From NCBI GenBank assembly GCA_947450765.1, contig CANFXC010000022.1:1-37991 (forward strand): a stretch of 37,991 nt of DNA, given 5' to 3'. The notes beneath the pieces were generated by a model, which was not told the origin of the DNA, did no database searches, and worked only from the letters and a program-made list of their open reading frames with translations. This document shows positions 25,344 through 35,747 of this stretch, in pieces (position 1 is the stretch's first letter; the number at the start of each line of letters is the position of its first letter). The stretch is from Comamonadaceae bacterium (GTDB lineage Bacteria > Pseudomonadota > Gammaproteobacteria > Burkholderiales > Burkholderiaceae_C). A program made the translations under genes and the position numbers.

Positions 25344-27050
25344 ATGACGCAAGACAAGATGCCCGAAGGCGACGCTATCAATCGCCGCAGCCGCAACATC
25401 ACAGAGGGAACAGCGCGCGCGCCGAATCGCTCGATGTACTACGCCATGGGCTATGAGGCTGAAGATTTTAAAAAGCCCATGGTTGGCGTGGCCAACGGTC
25501 ACAGCACCATCACACCGTGCAACAGCGGCCTGCAAAAACTGGCCGACGCAGCGATCAACGCGATCGAAGAAGCCGGCGGCAATGCTCAAGTCTTTGGCAC
25601 CCCCACCATTTCTGACGGCATGGCCATGGGCACCGAAGGCATGAAGTACTCGCTGGTCAGCCGCGAAGTGATTTCAGACTGCATCGAGACCTGCGTGCAG
25701 GGCCAGTGGATGGACGGCGTGCTGGTCATCGGCGGCTGTGACAAGAACATGCCCGGCGGCTTGATGGGCATGTTGCGCGCCAACGTGCCGTCTATTTATG
25801 TGTATGGCGGCACGATTTTGCCGGGCCACTACAAGGGCAAAGACCTGAACATCGTCAGCGTCTTTGAAGCCGTTGGCGAGCACTCCGCCGGCCGCATGAG
25901 CGACGAAGACTTGCTGCAAATCGAGCGCCGTGCCGTCCCCGGCCCCGGCAGCTGCGGCGGCATGTACACGGCCAACACCATGTCCAGCGCCTTCGAAGCC
26001 TTGGGTATGTCACTGCCTTATTCGTCGACCATGGCCAATCCGCACGATGAGAAAACCAACTCAGCCAAAGAGTCGGCCAAGGTGCTGATCGAAGCCATCA
26101 AAAAGAACCTCAAGCCGCGCGACATCGTCACCAAGCAAGCCATTGAAAACGCGGTCGCGGTGATCATGGCCACTGGCGGCTCCACCAATGCCGTGCTGCA
26201 CTTTCTGGCGATAGCCCACACCGCCGGCGTCGAATGGACGATTGACGACTTCGAACGCGTGCGTCAAAAGACACCTGTGCTGTGCGACCTGAAGCCTAGC
26301 GGCAAGTACCTCGCGGTTGACCTGCACCAGGCTGGCGGTATCCCGCAGGTCATGAAAACGCTGCTGGCAGCCGGCCTGCTGAACGGCGATTGCATCACCA
26401 TCACCGGCCAAACCATCGCCGAAGTTTTGAAAGACGTGCCGGATGTGCCACGCGCCGATCAAGACGTGATTCGCCCGATCAACAACCCGATCTACGCGCA
26501 AGGCCACTTGGCCGTGCTCAAAGGCAACTTGTCGCCAGAAGGCTGCGTCGCCAAAATCACCGGCCTGAAAAACCCCGTCATGACCGGTCCGGCCCGCGTC
26601 TTTGACGACGAACAATCGGCCATGGCCGCCATCCTTGGCGGCAAGATCAAAGCTGGCGACGTGATGGTGCTGCGTTACCTCGGCCCCAAAGGCGGCCCCG
26701 GCATGCCTGAAATGCTGGCACCAACAGGTGCGTTGGTGGGTGCAGGCTTGGGCGAAAGCGTTGGCCTCATCACCGATGGCCGCTTTTCCGGCGGCACTTG
26801 GGGCATGGTCGTTGGACACGTGGCGCCAGAAGCGGCAGCCGGTGGCAACATCGCATTCATCCAAGAAAACGACTCCATCACCATCGACGCCAAACAGCTG
26901 CTATTGCAACTCAACATCAGCGACGAAGCGCTGGCCGCCCGCAAAGTCGGCTGGAAAGCCCCGTTGCCACGCTACACCCGTGGTGTGCAGGCCAAGTTCG
27001 CCTTCAACGCCTCCAGCGCCAGCAAAGGCGCGGTGCTTGACGACTATTGA
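25344..27050 (+). CDS. ilvD: Dihydroxy-acid dehydratase
   Basis: Iron-sulfur enzyme of valine, isoleucine and pantothenate synthesis; dehydrates 2,3-dihydroxy acids to 2-keto acids. 568 residues from ATG 25344, preceded by AAAGAGA; the frame reaches back to 25218 but that part overlaps lgt and lacks family sequence. Cluster-type cysteines C59 (ITPCNSG), C132 ([10 protein letters not shown]) and C204 ([14 protein letters not shown]) are all present; having three fits the [2Fe-2S] DHAD class. The C-terminal GRFSGGTWG motif is also present. No other ilv gene is adjacent. Confidence 0.96.
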   Translation: MTQDKMPEGDAINRRSRNITEGTARAPNRSMYYAMGYEAEDFKKPMVGVANGHSTITPCNSGLQKLADAAINAIEEAGGNAQVFGTPTISDGMAMGTEGMKYSLVSREVISDCIETCVQGQWMDGVLVIGGCDKNMPGGLMGMLRANVPSIYVYGGTILPGHYKGKDLNIVSVFEAVGEHSAGRMSDEDLLQIERRAVPGPGSCGGMYTANTMSSAFEALGMSLPYSSTMANPHDEKTNSAKESAKVLIEAIKKNLKPRDIVTKQAIENAVAVIMATGGSTNAVLHFLAIAHTAGVEWTIDDFERVRQKTPVLCDLKPSGKYLAVDLHQAGGIPQVMKTLLAAGLLNGDCITITGQTIAEVLKDVPDVPRADQDVIRPINNPIYAQGHLAVLKGNLSPEGCVAKITGLKNPVMTGPARVFDDEQSAMAAILGGKIKAGDVMVLRYLGPKGGPGMPEMLAPTGALVGAGLGESVGLITDGRFSGGTWGMVVGHVAPEAAAGGNIAFIQENDSITIDAKQLLLQLNISDEALAARKVGWKAPLPRYTRGVQAKFAFNASSASKGAVLDDY

Positions 27051-27124
27051 GGTCAATATCCGGTCCGACTCACGTTGAAGCCAAAGCCCTTAAACTGGGT
27101 CTCACTTTCACCAAAAAACACGTC

Positions 27125-27439
27125 ATGAAACATTCTTTCTTACTCATCCCCACCCTGCTCGCCGGCTTGGTCGCAGCCACACCTGCTCTGGCAGATATGC
27201 AGTTGGCCACCTCGAAAAACTGCATGGCCTGCCACGCTGCAGCCATCAAATTGGTCGGCCCATCCTTCAAAGACATCGCCGCTAAATACGCCGGTCAAAA
27301 GGACGCTGTGGACAAACTATCAGCCAAAGTCATCAAAGGCGGCTCCGGCGTCTGGGGCCCCGTGCCCATGCCGGCCAATGCGCAAGTCTCACCCGATGAC
27401 GCCAAAAAGTTGGTGACTTGGATCCTGACACAAAAGTAA
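27125..27439 (+). CDS. Small periplasmic cytochrome c (c551/c552 class)
   Basis: A 104-residue precursor with a signal peptide (MKHSFLLIPTLLAGLVAATP, cleavage near ALA-D at 23/24), leaving about 81 residues. Single haem site C33-MA-C36-H37 and likely axial Met82 (PVPMPANAQVSPDDAKKLVTWIL), the pattern of class I c551-type electron carriers. It could be a soluble electron donor to the cbb3 oxidase, though it sits 75 bases after ilvD with no shared function. ATG 27125 lacks a strong ribosome-binding site; an upstream in-frame start (27047) would add a non-signal extension. Confidence 0.93.
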   Translation: MKHSFLLIPTLLAGLVAATPALADMQLATSKNCMACHAAAIKLVGPSFKDIAAKYAGQKDAVDKLSAKVIKGGSGVWGPVPMPANAQVSPDDAKKLVTWILTQK

Positions 27440-27453
27440 ACTATTTGCGCTCG

Positions 27454-27497
27454 TTAAAAAGCCCGCTGACTCCGATCGGAGTCAGCGGGCTTTTTAA
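27454..27497. terminator. Perfect 44-bp palindromic bidirectional terminator
   Basis: A perfect 44-base palindrome: TTAAAAA, then GCCCGCTGACTCC, central GATC, and the exact complement. Folded with the GATC loop it makes a 20-bp GC-rich stem with T-runs on either strand. It lies between the convergent cytochrome c gene (stop 27439) and acs (stop 27528), ending both transcripts. Confidence 0.95.
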
Positions 27498-27527
27498 TGT
27501 CCCGCCGCAGCGGGTGCCCCCAACAGG

Positions 27528-29525
27528 TCAGCTCTTTTCAGACAGCTGATCGAGAATAGCCGGGTTTTCCAGCGTCGAGGTATCTTGCGGGATGGTTTCG
27601 CCTTTGGCAATACCGCGCAACAAGCGCCGCATGATCTTGCCGCTGCGAGTTTTGGGCAGGTTGTCACCGAAACGGATTTCCTTCGGCTTGGCGATCGGGC
27701 CGATCTCCTTGCCGACCCAGTCACGCAATTCTTTGGCAATGGCTTTGGCTTCGTCGCCAGTCGGACGTGAACGCTTGAGCACGACAAAGGCGACGATGGC
27801 TTCACCCGTCACGTCATCAGGACGACCGACCACAGCGGCTTCGGCCACCAGTGCGGAATGGCTGACGAGTGCAGACTCAATTTCCATCGTGCCCATCCGG
27901 TGACCAGAGACGTTCAGCACGTCATCGATGCGGCCGGTGATGCGGAAATAGCCGCGGTCTTCGCTGCGCACAGCGCCGTCGCCGGCCAAGTAATACGTAC
28001 CGCCCATTTCTGTTGGGAAGTAGCTTTTCTTGAAGCGCTCGGGGTCGTTCCAGATGGTGCGGATCATGGACGGCCAAGGGCGCTTGATGACCAGCAGGCC
28101 ACCCGAACCATTCGGCACATCACCACCCACTTCGTCAACGATCGCAGCCATGATGCCTGGCAGTGGCAGTGTGCAGCTGCCGGGAACCAGCGGCGTGGCA
28201 CCGGGCAAGGGCGTGATCACATGACCACCGGTTTCGGTTTGCCAGAAGGTGTCCACAATCGGGCAACGCTCGCCGCCGACGTTTTTGTAGTACCACATCC
28301 AGGCTTCAGGATTGATCGGCTCACCCACCGAACCGAGGATGCGCAAACTGCTCAAATCGGAGCTGCGCGGGTGGACTTTTTCGTCGGCTTCAGCGGCCTT
28401 GATCAGCGAGCGGATCGCGGTCGGTGCGGTGTAGAAAACCGTGACCTTGTGGCGCTCGATCATTTGCCAGAAGCGGCCAGCGTTCGGGAAAGTCGGGATG
28501 CCTTCAAAAATGATTTGCGTTGCGCCTGCTGCCAACGGGCCATAAGCCACGTAGGTGTGGCCGGTGATCCAGCCGATGTCGGCGGTGCACCAAAACACAT
28601 CGCTGGGCTTGATATCGAAGGTCCAGTCCATCGTCAGCTTAGCCCACAGCAAGTAGCCGCCGGTGCTGTGCTGCACCCCCTTAGGTTTGCCGGTTGAACC
28701 TGAGGTGTAAAGGATGAAAAGCGGGTGTTCAGCGCTGACGAACTCCGGCTCACAAACCGCCGATTGATTCGCCATGACTTCATGCATCAGGCTGTCGCGA
28801 CCGGCCACCATGGCGCAAGCTGTCGGCGTGCGCTGGTAAACGATGACGTTCTTGATCGACTCGCAACCGCCCATGGCCATGCCTTCGTCGACGATGGCTT
28901 TGAGGGGCAATTCTTTGCCACCACGCAGCTGGTAATTGGCTGTGATGACGGCCACAGCGCCAGCGTCATGAATCCGCTCTTGCAGGCTTTTGGCAGAAAA
29001 ACCACCGAACACCACGGAATGTGTGGCACCGATACGGGCGCATGCCTGCATCGCGACCACGCCTTCAACGGTCATCGGCATGTAGATGACAACGCGGTCA
29101 CCTTTTTGGATGCCCATGCCCTTCAAAGCATTGGCGAACTGGCAGACCTTGGCGTGCAGCTCTTTGTAGGTGACGTTGGTGACCTTGCCATCATCACTCT
29201 CGAAGATGATGGCTTTTTGGTGTTCGGTTGGCGTGCCGAGGTGGCGATCCAGACAGTTGTAGGAGGCGTTCAGCTGACCATCAGCAAACCATTTGTAGAA
29301 CGGCGCATCCGACTCGTCGAGGGTTTGGGTGAAGGGCTTTTTCCAGCTCAGGTTTTCGCGGGCAAGACGGGCCCAAAAACCTTCGTAATCCGTCTCGGCT
29401 TCTTGGCACAGCGCTTCATAAGCGGCCATGCTCGAAATGCTGGCAGTCTTGGCGAGCGCCGGATCGGGATTGAAAAACCGGTTTTCAATCAATGTGGACT
29501 CAATTGCAGATTGCGTTGAACTCAT
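27528..29525 (-). CDS. acs: Acetyl-CoA synthetase
   Basis: Makes acetyl-CoA from acetate, ATP and CoA through acetyl-AMP. 665 residues from ATG 29525, which has AAGGAGA 7 bases upstream; the frame extends to 29588 without family sequence. Adenylation motifs: [20 protein letters not shown], the [15 protein letters not shown] hinge and the C-terminal [11 protein letters not shown], whose lysine is the reversible acetylation site of the family. Product would feed the glyoxylate shunt (aceA). Divergent from the UPF0114 gene, with a 158-bp shared upstream region. Confidence 0.97.
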   Translation of the reverse strand: MSSTQSAIESTLIENRFFNPDPALAKTASISSMAAYEALCQEAETDYEGFWARLARENLSWKKPFTQTLDESDAPFYKWFADGQLNASYNCLDRHLGTPTEHQKAIIFESDDGKVTNVTYKELHAKVCQFANALKGMGIQKGDRVVIYMPMTVEGVVAMQACARIGATHSVVFGGFSAKSLQERIHDAGAVAVITANYQLRGGKELPLKAIVDEGMAMGGCESIKNVIVYQRTPTACAMVAGRDSLMHEVMANQSAVCEPEFVSAEHPLFILYTSGSTGKPKGVQHSTGGYLLWAKLTMDWTFDIKPSDVFWCTADIGWITGHTYVAYGPLAAGATQIIFEGIPTFPNAGRFWQMIERHKVTVFYTAPTAIRSLIKAAEADEKVHPRSSDLSSLRILGSVGEPINPEAWMWYYKNVGGERCPIVDTFWQTETGGHVITPLPGATPLVPGSCTLPLPGIMAAIVDEVGGDVPNGSGGLLVIKRPWPSMIRTIWNDPERFKKSYFPTEMGGTYYLAGDGAVRSEDRGYFRITGRIDDVLNVSGHRMGTMEIESALVSHSALVAEAAVVGRPDDVTGEAIVAFVVLKRSRPTGDEAKAIAKELRDWVGKEIGPIAKPKEIRFGDNLPKTRSGKIMRRLLRGIAKGETIPQDTSTLENPAILDQLSEKS

Positions 29526-29587
29526 GAGCTGTCTCCTTTTCTCTGACTTTTTTAAATACCAACAGTTGCTGAATGTCGCGTCAGCCA

Positions 29588-29659
29588 CTTACAAGCCACT
29601 GACTGTCACCCATCTTACAAATCCCGGCGCCGTCCAAGGCCGAAGTGAAACTCTTACAA
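29588..29659. repeat. Three CTTACAA repeats in the acs upstream region
   Basis: CTTACAA occurs at 29588-29594, 29614-29620 and 29653-29659 (TTGTAAG toward acs). Around the first copy, GCCACT is repeated 11 bp apart (29584-29589, 29595-29600), flanked by inverted GTCAG/CTGAC. The third copy contains TACAAT (29655-29660), a possible -10 for the downstream UPF0114 gene. Regulatory role unproven. Confidence 0.35.
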
Positions 29660-29683
29660 TTTTGGATTAATTAAAAAGGCCCC

Positions 29684-30283
29684 ATGTCTGACTCTAAGCC
29701 ATCGCGATCTACGTCGCTCCGACCCATTCCAAGCTTTATCTTTGCCAGCCGCTGGCTTCAGTTGCCACTGTATGTCGGCTTGATTGCGGCACAAGTGGTG
29801 TATGTTTTTCACTTCTTGGTTGAGCTCAAACACTTGATCGAAGCTGTTTTTGGCAGCCCGACGGCCTTGCAGGCTCTCATCAGCAGCATAGGCTACAAAA
29901 CCGATGTGGCGCTGACCTCGCTCAATGAAACCGTCATCATGCTCGTGGTGTTGGGCTTGATTGACGTTGTGATGATCTCCAACCTGCTGATCATGGTCAT
30001 CGTCGGCGGTTACGAAACCTTCGTCAGCCGCATGAGGCTCGATGACCACCCCGATCAACCGGAGTGGTTGAACCATGTCAACGCCTCGGTTCTGAAGGTC
30101 AAGCTGGCCACGGCCATCATCGGCATCAGCTCGATCCATTTGCTGAAGACTTTCATCAACGCCGCCAACTACGACCTCAAGGTGCTGATGTGGCAAACCA
30201 TCATTCACGTTGTCTTCCTGCTCAGCGCGTTGGCGATAGCGATGACCGACAAACTGATGGTGCGCAGCGAAGGCGAGCACTGA
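29684..30283 (+). CDS. UPF0114 family (YqhA-like) membrane protein
   Basis: A 199-residue inner-membrane protein with about four hydrophobic segments (near residues 25-50, 80-108, 135-160 and 168-187). It resembles YqhA/UPF0114, an uncharacterised family: [20 protein letters not shown] near the start and the long TM2 ending [19 protein letters not shown] precedes the ATG closely. It reads toward the mrp operon with a 46-base gap and could share transcripts with it, but a functional link is unknown. Confidence 0.85.
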   Translation: MSDSKPSRSTSLRPIPSFIFASRWLQLPLYVGLIAAQVVYVFHFLVELKHLIEAVFGSPTALQALISSIGYKTDVALTSLNETVIMLVVLGLIDVVMISNLLIMVIVGGYETFVSRMRLDDHPDQPEWLNHVNASVLKVKLATAIIGISSIHLLKTFINAANYDLKVLMWQTIIHVVFLLSALAIAMTDKLMVRSEGEH

Positions 30284-30329
30284 CACGCGGCCACTCTGTG
30301 AGGATGTCTTCGGGACCTAGAATCGCAGA

Positions 30330-33200
30330 TTGTTAACCTTTGAATTAATTTCCCCTACGCCATTGCTTCTGCTCATCATCCTTCTTCCCCTGCTTGCGGG
30401 CACCCTCCTGACCGCATGGTCCGGCTACCAACGGACGCCGGGGCACAGAAGTCGGACAGCCGGGCTGGCTGCAGCTGTGACAGCCTCCAGTCTTGGGCTG
30501 TTGCTGTCTCAAGCCCCCGGCATTCTGGCTGGGGAGGTTTACCAAACCTTCACGCCTTGGGTGCCCGACATCGGCCTGAACCTCGGCTTCAAGCTGGACG
30601 CCCTGTCGCTGATGTTTGGGCTGTTGATCACCGGCATCGGCCTGCTGATCATTCTGTACGCGCACAGCTACCTCGGCAAAGACGATCCGGCTGGCAAGTT
30701 CTTCAGCACCATGATGCTGTTCATGGCCGCCATGCTCGGCATCGTGCTGTCGGACAACCTGCTGTTGCTGGTCGTCTTTTGGGAACTGACCAGCCTGTCT
30801 TCGTTTTTACTGATTGGTTACTGGAACCACCGGTCTGACGCCCGGGCTGGTGCACGCATGTCGCTGGCCATCACGGGTGGCGGCGGCTTGGCGATGTTGG
30901 GCGGCTTCGTGCTGCTGGGTCAGATCGCCGGCACTTTTGAGCTCAGCCAGATGCTGGACCAAGTGGCGCAGATTCAGGCCGACCCGCGCTACCCTGCCGC
31001 CTTGATCTTGATCCTGATCGGCTGCTTCACCAAAAGTGCGCAGTTTCCATTTCACTTCTGGCTGCCACAAGCCATGTCCGCACCCACACCCGTGTCGGCC
31101 TACCTGCACTCGGCAACCATGGTCAAGGCCGGCCTGTTTCTGCTGGCGCGCCTGACACCGGTGATTGGGGGCACCGAGCTGTTCATGGGCATCGTCATGA
31201 CCACCGGCCTCGTCACCTTGGCCTTCGCCGCCTTCGTGGCGCTGTTCAAACACGACCTGAAAGGCTTGCTGGCGTACTCCACCATCAGCCACCTCGGCTT
31301 GATCACCTTCCTGATCGGACTGGGTTCACCGCTGGCCGCCGTGGCCGCGATCTTCCATATCTTGAACCACGCCAGTTTCAAAGCGGCACTGTTCATGACA
31401 GCCGGCATCGTTGACCATGAAACCGGCACCCGTGACATGCGCAAGTTAGGCGGGCTGGCACACCTGATGCCTTGGACGGCCACTTTCGCCATGGTGGCGG
31501 CTGCGTCCATGGCCGGCGTGCCTCTGTTCAACGGGTTCTTGTCGAAGGAAATGTTCCTGACCGAAGCCGTCGCCTTTGTGCAAGTCGGCGGCTGGCGCTG
31601 GCTGATACCTTTGGTGGCGACGCTCGCCGCGCTGTTCAGCGTGGCTTATTCAGTGCGGCTGGTTAACGACGTGTTTTTCAACGGTCCCACGCGTGACATG
31701 CCCAACATGCATCCGCACGAGCCGCCCTTCGGCATGAAAGCCCCGGTAGCCCTGCTGGCCGGCATCTGCCTGCTGGTCGGCGTGTTGCCAGCCTTGACGC
31801 TGGAACCCTTGGTGCGCGCCGCCAGCAGCGCCATGATCGGTCAGCCAGCCCCCGAATTCAAACTGGCGCTGTGGCACGGCCTGAACCTGCCCTTGCTGCT
31901 CAGCATGTTGGCACTCGGTGGCGGCTTGGCCTTGTACACCTTGCTGGCCAAAGGCGGCCGACTGCACCGTCTGAATTCCGAAGACTGGTTTGGCCGACTG
32001 ACCGGACTGAACCTGTTCACGCGCGGCATCGAGCGGCTCTTTGCTGGCGCCGGCTTGGTCACGCAAAAACTAGAAAACGCATCATTGCAACGCTACCTGG
32101 CCTGGATGCTCATGGCCGCACTGGCCACCGGTGCCGCCATGCTGTGGGGTCAGGTTCCAGAGATTCCGGGTATGGGCACGCGTACCCTGCTGCCGATCTC
32201 GCTCCCTGCGGTGGTGATCTGGGCGTTGCTGCTGGCGGCCTGCCTGTGGCTGGTGCTGCGCCACCATGATCGCTTTTTGTCGGTGGTGGTGGCCAGTGCG
32301 GTTGGCTTGGTCACCTCGCTGAGCTTCGTCAGTTTTTCAGCGCCCGATCTGGCGTTGACGCAGCTGACGGTCGATGTCGTTGCCACCGTGCTGCTGCTGA
32401 TGGGCTTAGCGCTGCTGCCGCGTCAAACCCCGCACGAGTCCTCTGTCCCGCGCAAGCTGCGAGACGCAACGCTGGCCTTGGCCATTGGCGCGGGCATGGC
32501 GTGGCTGGCCTGGGTCATGCTGACACGCGACCACGACTCGATCTCCTGGTATTTCCTGAACCATGCCGCCGTCGCGGGCGGTGGCACCAACGCCGTCAAT
32601 GTGATTTTGGTGGACTTCCGGGGCTATGACACCTTTGGCGAAATCACCGTGCTGGGCATCGCCGCCATTGGGGTGATGGCCCTCATGGACGGCATGCACA
32701 CACGCAGGCCCGCGGCAGACGCGGCTGGTTCGGCCTGGACGTTTGCCAGCCAACCGCTGATGCTGCGCGTCGCCGCCCGCGTTTTGCTGCCCATCGCTTT
32801 GGTCGTCACGCTCTACATATTTATGCGCGGCCACAACCAGCCTGGCGGCGGCTTCATCGCCGGTCTGATCACGGCGGTCACGCTGGTGATGCAGTACATA
32901 GCCAACGGCCAGTCACGTGCCGAAGCCTTGCTGCGCGCCGATGGCGGCCGCCGCTTTGTGCGCTGGATCGGCATCGGCCTTGGCATGGCCGGACTCACGG
33001 GTGTGGGTGCTTTCTTCTTTGGCCAACCCTTCCTGACCAGTGCGCACAGCCATCCCTACATTCCCTTTCTGGGTTCGTTACCGCTGGCCACCGCGGCCCT
33101 GTTTGATTTGGGTGTTTACATCACCGTGGTCGGCGCGACCTTGCTGACGCTGTCAACGCTGGGTGCCGTCACACGCGAACCCAAGGAGAAACCGTCATGA
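30330..33200 (+). CDS. mrpA: Mrp Na+/H+ antiporter, fused subunit A/B
   Basis: Largest subunit of the multi-subunit Mrp (Mnh/Pha/Sha) cation/proton antiporter in the inner membrane. 956 residues: an NADH-dehydrogenase ND5-like antiporter domain (about 60-500) with the key Glu152 (VFWELTS) and Lys235 (GCFTKSAQFPFHFWLP) of proton channels, a further MbhD-like part (about 620-690, SAPDLALTQL), and a C-terminal MrpB-like domain (about 810-945, MRGHNQPGGGFIAGL). The A-B fusion is typical of Gram-negative Mrp. No ATG fits: the frame opens after a stop at 30318 with TTG at 30330, without a good ribosome-binding site, so the start is uncertain. Its stop overlaps mrpC by 4 bases. Confidence 0.94.
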   Translation: MLTFELISPTPLLLLIILLPLLAGTLLTAWSGYQRTPGHRSRTAGLAAAVTASSLGLLLSQAPGILAGEVYQTFTPWVPDIGLNLGFKLDALSLMFGLLITGIGLLIILYAHSYLGKDDPAGKFFSTMMLFMAAMLGIVLSDNLLLLVVFWELTSLSSFLLIGYWNHRSDARAGARMSLAITGGGGLAMLGGFVLLGQIAGTFELSQMLDQVAQIQADPRYPAALILILIGCFTKSAQFPFHFWLPQAMSAPTPVSAYLHSATMVKAGLFLLARLTPVIGGTELFMGIVMTTGLVTLAFAAFVALFKHDLKGLLAYSTISHLGLITFLIGLGSPLAAVAAIFHILNHASFKAALFMTAGIVDHETGTRDMRKLGGLAHLMPWTATFAMVAAASMAGVPLFNGFLSKEMFLTEAVAFVQVGGWRWLIPLVATLAALFSVAYSVRLVNDVFFNGPTRDMPNMHPHEPPFGMKAPVALLAGICLLVGVLPALTLEPLVRAASSAMIGQPAPEFKLALWHGLNLPLLLSMLALGGGLALYTLLAKGGRLHRLNSEDWFGRLTGLNLFTRGIERLFAGAGLVTQKLENASLQRYLAWMLMAALATGAAMLWGQVPEIPGMGTRTLLPISLPAVVIWALLLAACLWLVLRHHDRFLSVVVASAVGLVTSLSFVSFSAPDLALTQLTVDVVATVLLLMGLALLPRQTPHESSVPRKLRDATLALAIGAGMAWLAWVMLTRDHDSISWYFLNHAAVAGGGTNAVNVILVDFRGYDTFGEITVLGIAAIGVMALMDGMHTRRPAADAAGSAWTFASQPLMLRVAARVLLPIALVVTLYIFMRGHNQPGGGFIAGLITAVTLVMQYIANGQSRAEALLRADGGRRFVRWIGIGLGMAGLTGVGAFFFGQPFLTSAHSHPYIPFLGSLPLATAALFDLGVYITVVGATLLTLSTLGAVTREPKEKPS

Positions 33201-33559
33201 TGAGCCTTGAGTTTTTGGTCGCCACGGGCATCGGCTTTGTCACCGCCACCGGCATTTACCTGATCTTGCGCGGCCGCACTTGGCCGGTAGTGTTGGGCCT
33301 CAGCTTGCTGGGCTATGCCGTTAATGTCTTCATCTTCGCCATGGGCCGCCTTTGGCAAGACGCCGCGCCCATCCTCTCGGCTGGCGGCCGGGTCGCCGAC
33401 CCCTTGCCGCAAGCGTTGGTTCTGACAGCCATCGTCATCGGTTTTGCCACCACCGGCTTCGTTATCGAAATGGCTTTGCGGAGTCGCCACGAAACGGGAA
33501 CTGATCACGTCGATGGGCAAGAATCGGGCAAGACACCAGAAACACGGGACAGCGCATGA
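33197..33559 (+). CDS. mrpC: Mrp antiporter subunit C
   Basis: A 120-residue NuoK-like membrane subunit of the Mrp complex with three helices (about 4-25, 29-50 and 72-96) and the typical LLGYAVNVFIF segment and PLPQALVLTAIVIGFA motif. AAGGAG precedes the start. ATGA overlaps join it to mrpA and mrpD, so translation is coupled. The hydrophilic tail after residue 97 is longer than the core needs. Confidence 0.94.
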   Translation: MMSLEFLVATGIGFVTATGIYLILRGRTWPVVLGLSLLGYAVNVFIFAMGRLWQDAAPILSAGGRVADPLPQALVLTAIVIGFATTGFVIEMALRSRHETGTDHVDGQESGKTPETRDSA

Positions 33560-35229
33560 TCACCGAGTTTCTGTCCACATTTTTCTCAGCCCACCTGCCG
33601 GTGTTGCCGGTCCTGCTGCCGCTGTTCACCGCCGTGGTGCTGCTGTTGATGGGTGATGGCGTTAGCGCAGCAGACCGCCACCAACAGACCCAACCGACCC
33701 AGCAACGGCTGCTCAGCATGGCGTCGGTCGTGTTGGGCGCCGTTTTTGCCTGGCGACTGATGACCGATGCAGACGCTGGTCCGCTGACGGTTTACCCGCT
33801 GGGCGGCTGGCAAGCGCCGTTTGGCATCGTGCTGGTGATTGACCGGCTGAGCGCCATGATGCTGGCCCTGACCTGGACCATCGCCGTGCCCGTGCTCTGG
33901 TACGCCACGGCCAACTGGGACGTACGCGGTCGGCACTTTCATGCGCTGTTTCACTTTCAGCTGATGGGCTTGTCGGGCGCCTTCGTCACAGGCGATCTGT
34001 TCAACCTGTTTGTGTTTTTCGAGATCTTGCTGATCGCTTCTTATGTGCTGCTGGTGCACGGCCATGGGCCTGAACGCTTCAAGGCCGGCCTGCATTACGT
34101 GGTGCTCAATCTGGCGGCATCGGCCTTGTTCCTGATCGGTCTGGCGATTATTTATGGCTTGACCGGCACGTTGAACATGGCTGACTTGGCCTTGCGAGTC
34201 GCCAAGCTCGACGCCGAAGAAGCGGTGCTACTGAAGATCGGCGCGATGATTTTGCTGGTGGTCTTTGGCCTGAAGGCCGCCATCGTTCCGCTGTACATGT
34301 GGCTGCCGGGTGCCTACGCCGTGGCCAGTGCGCCCGTGGCGGCGCTCTTCGCCATCATGACCAAGGTCGGCGTCTACAGCATCATCCGGGTTCACGTCGG
34401 GATTTTTGGTGAAGGCGCTGGCCATGCGGCGATAGTCATAGAACCCTGGCTCTTGCCTGTGGCGCTGGCCACCAGTGTGATGGGTGTACTGGGCGCCTTG
34501 GCTGCACGCAGCTTGGCCCGGCTGGTGGCTTACCTGACCATCGCCTCGGTCGGTTTGGTGCTGGCCAGCGTTGGCTTGTTCACCACCGCCGCCCTGTCAG
34601 CCGCGCTGTATTACATGGTCCACAGCACGCTGGTGGTGGCCGCACTCTTTTTACTGGTTGAGCTGATTGCATCGCAACGTGGCGACGCCAAAGACAAACT
34701 GATTCCCGCCATCCCTGTCGCGCAGCCGATCACGCTCGGCCTGATGACCTTGCTCGCAGCCGCGTCGGTGGCTGGCTTGCCACCGCTGCCCGGCTTCTTG
34801 GGCAAGCTGATGATCTTGCAAAGTGCAAGCAGCAGCTCGGCGCACATCTGGGTTTGGTCCGTCGTACTGGGGGCTGGATTTTTGACGCTGATCGGGCTGG
34901 CAAGGGCCGGCAGCATGGTGTTTTGGAGCGTCTTGCCGGAGTCCCCAACACCGGTTGGTACACCCATTGCGGGCAAGCAGTTTGGCTTCAACACACGCAC
35001 GCTGGCATCAACCCTAGCTCTGCTGGCGCTGGGCCTGATGTTGGCTGTAGGCGCCTCGCCCATGAAACGCTACACCGACGCGGCTGCCGCACAACTGGCT
35101 GACACGGCCGCCTACGCCGACGCCGTGCTCGGACCGCTGGGCGGCGCTGCAGCGGAGACCACACGCCCTTACCGCGGCGGTGAAGGCGAAGTCATCTTGC
35201 CCAACTCAGGATCAGGAGCCAAGCCATGA
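33556..35229 (+). CDS. mrpD: Mrp antiporter subunit D
   Basis: Second ND-like antiporter subunit (NuoL/M/N family), 557 residues, about 14 helices. Proton-path residues match those of other Mrp D subunits: Glu156 in LFVFFEILLIASYVLL and Lys240 in GLKAAIVPLYMWLPGAY. The roughly 50-residue hydrophilic C-terminal tail (from about 507) is poorly conserved. Coupled by ATGA overlaps to mrpC and mrpE. Confidence 0.95.
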   Translation: MITEFLSTFFSAHLPVLPVLLPLFTAVVLLLMGDGVSAADRHQQTQPTQQRLLSMASVVLGAVFAWRLMTDADAGPLTVYPLGGWQAPFGIVLVIDRLSAMMLALTWTIAVPVLWYATANWDVRGRHFHALFHFQLMGLSGAFVTGDLFNLFVFFEILLIASYVLLVHGHGPERFKAGLHYVVLNLAASALFLIGLAIIYGLTGTLNMADLALRVAKLDAEEAVLLKIGAMILLVVFGLKAAIVPLYMWLPGAYAVASAPVAALFAIMTKVGVYSIIRVHVGIFGEGAGHAAIVIEPWLLPVALATSVMGVLGALAARSLARLVAYLTIASVGLVLASVGLFTTAALSAALYYMVHSTLVVAALFLLVELIASQRGDAKDKLIPAIPVAQPITLGLMTLLAAASVAGLPPLPGFLGKLMILQSASSSSAHIWVWSVVLGAGFLTLIGLARAGSMVFWSVLPESPTPVGTPIAGKQFGFNTRTLASTLALLALGLMLAVGASPMKRYTDAAAAQLADTAAYADAVLGPLGGAAAETTRPYRGGEGEVILPNSGSGAKP

Positions 35230-35747
35230 AGAAAACCCCTTGGCTCGCGCACCCGTGGCTGTCGGCCCTACTGGCGCTGAGTTGGTTGCTGCTACAGCAC
35301 ACCTTGGCCCCCTTTCACTTGCTGTCTGCCATGTTGATTGGCTTGATCGTGCCCCGACTGCTGCACCCACTGCTGCCGCCTGCGCCGACGATTCGCATGC
35401 TGCCCGCCCTGCGCTTGGCTCTGGTGGTGCTGGGCGACATCGTGACCTCCAACATCACCGTCGCCAAGCTGGTGCTCGGCCCGATGTCTCGACCGCAGCC
35501 AGCGTGGATTCGTCTGCCCTTGCAGCTCCGGCACAGCACGGCGATCTCGCTGCTGGCCAGCATCATCACCACCACGCCCGGGACGGTGTCCTCCAGCATT
35601 GACGAAGAACGCCGCTACATCCTGGTCCACGCGCTGGACTGCAGCGATGCAGAGCAAATGGTGGCTGACATCCAAGAGCGCTACGAGCGCCCGCTGCTGG
35701 TTATTTTTGGCGAGACCGCCAACACCCCACAGGGAGAAAAAGCATGA
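35226..35747 (+). CDS. mrpE: Mrp antiporter subunit E
   Basis: A 173-residue subunit with hydrophobic helices near the N-terminus and the conserved core ATTPGTVSSSI-like element (here TTTPGTVSSSIDEERRYILVHALD), diagnostic of MrpE/MnhE. Overlaps mrpD and mrpF by 4 bases each. Confidence 0.94.
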   Translation: MKKTPWLAHPWLSALLALSWLLLQHTLAPFHLLSAMLIGLIVPRLLHPLLPPAPTIRMLPALRLALVVLGDIVTSNITVAKLVLGPMSRPQPAWIRLPLQLRHSTAISLLASIITTTPGTVSSSIDEERRYILVHALDCSDAEQMVADIQERYERPLLVIFGETANTPQGEKA

